From Candidatus Falkowbacteria bacterium HGW-Falkowbacteria-2 (GTDB taxonomy: Bacteria; Patescibacteriota; Patescibacteriia; Patescibacteriales; UBA12465): DNA of 6,185 nucleotides. Positions within the stretch are counted from its first letter, which is position 1. Each line of letters opens with the position of its first letter. The DNA lies in NCBI GenBank assembly GCA_002841655.1, contig PHAH01000050.1, positions 1 to 6,185 on the forward strand, read 5' to 3'. A model generated the notes under the pieces. The model made no database searches and was not told where the DNA came from. It saw only the letters and a program-made list of their open reading frames with translations. This document shows, in pieces, positions 6,101 through 6,185 of this stretch. A program made the position numbers and the translations under genes.

Positions 6101-6185
6101 TCAGTTTGGTGGGCAGCGTTTTGGTGAAATGGAAGTGTGGGCACTTGAAGGGTATGGCGCCGCTCATACTTTGCAGGAAATGTTG
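3141..6185 (+). CDS. rpoB: DNA-directed RNA polymerase subunit beta (3' end outside window)
   Basis: RpoB forms the beta half of the RNA polymerase active-site cleft. The 1015 codons here are open at the right edge; compared with E. coli, about 50 residues beyond YGAAHTLQEML remain, so the full protein is probably 1065-1100 residues. Signatures in order are FFTDFKEVMPLPDLIEIQ near the N-terminus, GTFIINGIERVIVSQLIRS, the rifampicin region SSQLSQFMDQTNPLAELEHK (389-408), GPGGLTRERAGFDVRDVH, TPEGPNIGL (444-452), RSLMGTNMQRQAVP, WDGFNYEDA with acidic Glu691/Asp692, GDKVSGRHGNKG with Lys843/Lys851 (E. coli K1065/K1073), and TQQPLGGKAQFGG. Spacing shows that both E. coli lineage inserts are absent: about 119 residues before the rifampicin region and about 100 between Glu691 and Lys843. 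An in-frame ATG at 3111 would add ten residues (MVHSLPPLKH) after a TAG at 3108; 3141 fits the family start better. Neither has a clear Shine-Dalgarno. rplJ/rplL are not upstream. Confidence 0.97.
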   Translation, partial: MPNAITVDKKIAERKFFTDFKEVMPLPDLIEIQKDSYRWFLEEGLAELFDEINPVTDFIGRDLELYFEEYYLDEPKFSEIESREKNITYEAPLRVKTRLVNKKTDSVSNQEVYLGDFPIMTDKGTFIINGIERVIVSQLIRSAGVMFTAEFIKGKKCYGAKIIPNRGAWLEIETDSNKVIWVRIDRKRKVAVTSLLRAFGYETDEEIKKLFADVDLVKNDEEQTFIEATIEKDTAKNEAEGLQEVYRRIRPGDLASVDNARQLIHSMFFRFDRYDFGRVGRYKLNRRFGLDLANKKENRVLRKEDLLLIVKEVIRLNITKEPEDDIDHLGNRRIRAIGGLVQNRFRVGLARMERIIKDRMSTTDIATLTPNKLVNSRPVIGVVKEFFMSSQLSQFMDQTNPLAELEHKRRLSAMGPGGLTRERAGFDVRDVHATHYGRICPIATPEGPNIGLVGHLSSFARLNSYGFLETPYRKVKHDKTGSRITDEIVFIDAFEEEKFITADATIPVDADNRIIVSRFEVRKFGQPGMEDVANIDFVGVAANQIISIATSLIPFMEHNDGQRSLMGTNMQRQAVPLVKAEAPIVGTGVEARAARDSGHVIISKEDGIVVKSDASVIEVENKKGQVAKYVLNKFLRSNFSTCINQHPLVTVGEKVKAGQILSDGPSIDNGELSLGKNVLVAFMTWDGFNYEDAVIISERLVKEDVYSSIHIENYTIDVRDTKLGPEVITNDIPNISEEKLKNLDEDGIIHIGAEVSSGDILVGKITPKGETTLSAEEKLLRAIFGEKAKDVRDSSLYLEHGEHGKVVDVKIFSREEGDKLAAGVLKSIQVSVANLRKVQVGDKVSGRHGNKGVISRIVAAEDMPYMADGTPIDVILSPLGIISRMNLGQLLESHLGFAAQKLGYRVATPALNGITEDQIKSELKKAGLPEDGKVTLFDGRTGEAFDHKITVGYKYVLKLNHMVEDKIHQRSIGPYSLITQQPLGGKAQFGGQRFGEMEVWALEGYGAAHTLQEML

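Overview
The window is about 6.2 kb of moderately AT-rich bacterial DNA. It carries three plus-strand genes: the 3' part of an ftsK/spoIIIE-type DNA translocase, a complete Mur-ligase (MurE-like) gene, and most of rpoB. The protein features suggest a Candidate Phyla Radiation / Patescibacteria genome. RpoB is core-only and lacks both large insertions of the E. coli protein. The Mur ligase has a shortened, hydrophobic N-terminus and starts with no Shine-Dalgarno sequence. rpoB is not preceded by rplJ/rplL. The lineage is inferred from remembered family features, not from a search. All three frames read through with the standard code, and no UGA is read as an amino acid.

Layout. Bases 2-1309 encode the C-terminal half of FtsK: the Walker B part of the motor, then the winged-helix gamma domain, then an unusual acidic tail of about 125 residues. 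A clean intrinsic terminator (1329-1354) follows. An extended -10 promoter (1381-1389) then lies so close to the next ATG (1396) that the murE-like mRNA is predicted to be leaderless. The Mur ligase runs to 2805.

Bases 2806-3140 are a 335-base non-coding gap. It holds a good promoter (TTGACA-17-TACTAT), a terminator-like hairpin with eight T (2876-2928), an AT-rich inverted repeat (2946-2976) and a second, stronger terminator (3011-3045). rpoB starts at 3141 (or at an in-frame ATG at 3111) and runs off the right edge after 1015 codons, about 50-80 short of its end.

Functionally these are housekeeping genes: chromosome segregation and division (FtsK), peptidoglycan precursor synthesis or a related amide-bond ligation (MurE-like), and transcription (RNA polymerase beta). 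Each appears to be its own transcription unit. I see no mobile element, CRISPR array, tRNA, rRNA or defence system. The points most worth a second look are the leaderless murE-like start, the altered Mur ligase architecture and motifs, the acidic tail on FtsK, and the promoter-plus-two-terminators arrangement in front of rpoB, which could be a small RNA gene or an attenuated leader.
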